Shown: in pieces, positions 5,540 through 5,600 of the stretch
How positions within the stretch are numbered: the stretch's first letter is position 1
Layout of the letters: the number at the start of each line of letters is the position of its first letter
Assembly: GCA_003557765.1 (NCBI GenBank)
Contig: PWNO01000029.1
Location: 1-5,600 of the forward strand
DNA: 5,600 bases
DNA from: Bacteroidales bacterium
GTDB lineage: Bacteria > Bacteroidota > Bacteroidia > Bacteroidales > UBA7960
Direction: 5' to 3'
Program-made: the position numbers and the translations under genes
The notes under the pieces: model-generated
What the model was told of the DNA's origin: nothing
What the model saw: only the letters and a program-made list of their open reading frames with translations
The model's database searches: none

Positions 5540-5600
5540 CCACACATGCAATGTGTGGATACGCGCATGCAATGCGTGGGCTACGCACACGCAATATGCA
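5540..5600. repeat. 21-22-bp array of short palindromes running off the window
   Basis: Three GCAAT cores occur at 5548, 5569 and 5591, spaced 21 and 22 bp. The first is a perfect 8-bp stem, CCACACAT with ATGTGTGG around loop GCA (5540-5558). The second is a 7-bp stem with one G-T pair, CGCGCAT with ATGCGTG around the same GCA loop (5562-5578). The third (5584-5600) is degenerate, pairing at four of seven positions, and is cut by the edge. A lone related cacgcaata occurs at 5436-5444. No gene is visible here. Confidence 0.75.

Noticed and set aside
5540..5600. CRISPR array
   Set aside because: The units are 21-22 bp with no distinct spacers; they are contiguous palindromes with diverged arms.

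Overview
The window looks like a chromosomal housekeeping segment from a member of the Bacteroidota, possibly Bacteroidales or a relative. Four observations support this. The order ftsX, DUF3098, uppP, truB, queA is, from memory, typical of that phylum. The DUF3098 family is largely confined to it. The queA promoter has the phylum's TTG / TAnnTTTG form instead of a sigma-70 -10 box. Start codons sit behind A-rich stretches and lack strong Shine-Dalgarno sites. The assignment below phylum level is a guess.

All six genes I accept lie on the minus strand, so they read from right to left. They are ftsX (4472-5353, cell division and peptidoglycan hydrolase control), a small DUF3098 membrane protein (3951-4337), uppP (3157-3951, undecaprenyl-pyrophosphate phosphatase), truB (2251-2967, tRNA psi55 synthase), queA (841-1893, queuosine biosynthesis) and ispD (131-811, MEP isoprenoid pathway). 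DUF3098 and uppP overlap by one base (TAATG). queA and ispD are 29 bp apart. I see at least two transcription units: one starting upstream of ftsX, and a queA-ispD unit with its own good promoter at 1994-2024. A second, weaker start may lie before truB.

The genes link envelope growth with translation. IspD feeds the isoprenoid pool from which undecaprenyl phosphate is made, UppP recycles that carrier, and FtsX controls septal wall hydrolysis. TruB and QueA modify tRNA.

The genes themselves are intact and ordinary. The unusual material is between them. A roughly 71-bp tandem repeat of four diverged copies begins inside the last codons of truB and runs downstream until its last copy supplies the -33 element of the queA promoter. 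A perfectly spaced 14-bp tandem repeat abuts the queA start codon. Upstream of ftsX are an 8-bp-period purine tract, a 23-bp duplication, a perfect 7-bp stem hairpin and a 21-22-bp array of palindromes running off the right edge. The left edge (1-130) is C-tract-rich non-coding DNA. I found no RNA gene, insertion sequence, CRISPR array, defence system or clearly new biological system.
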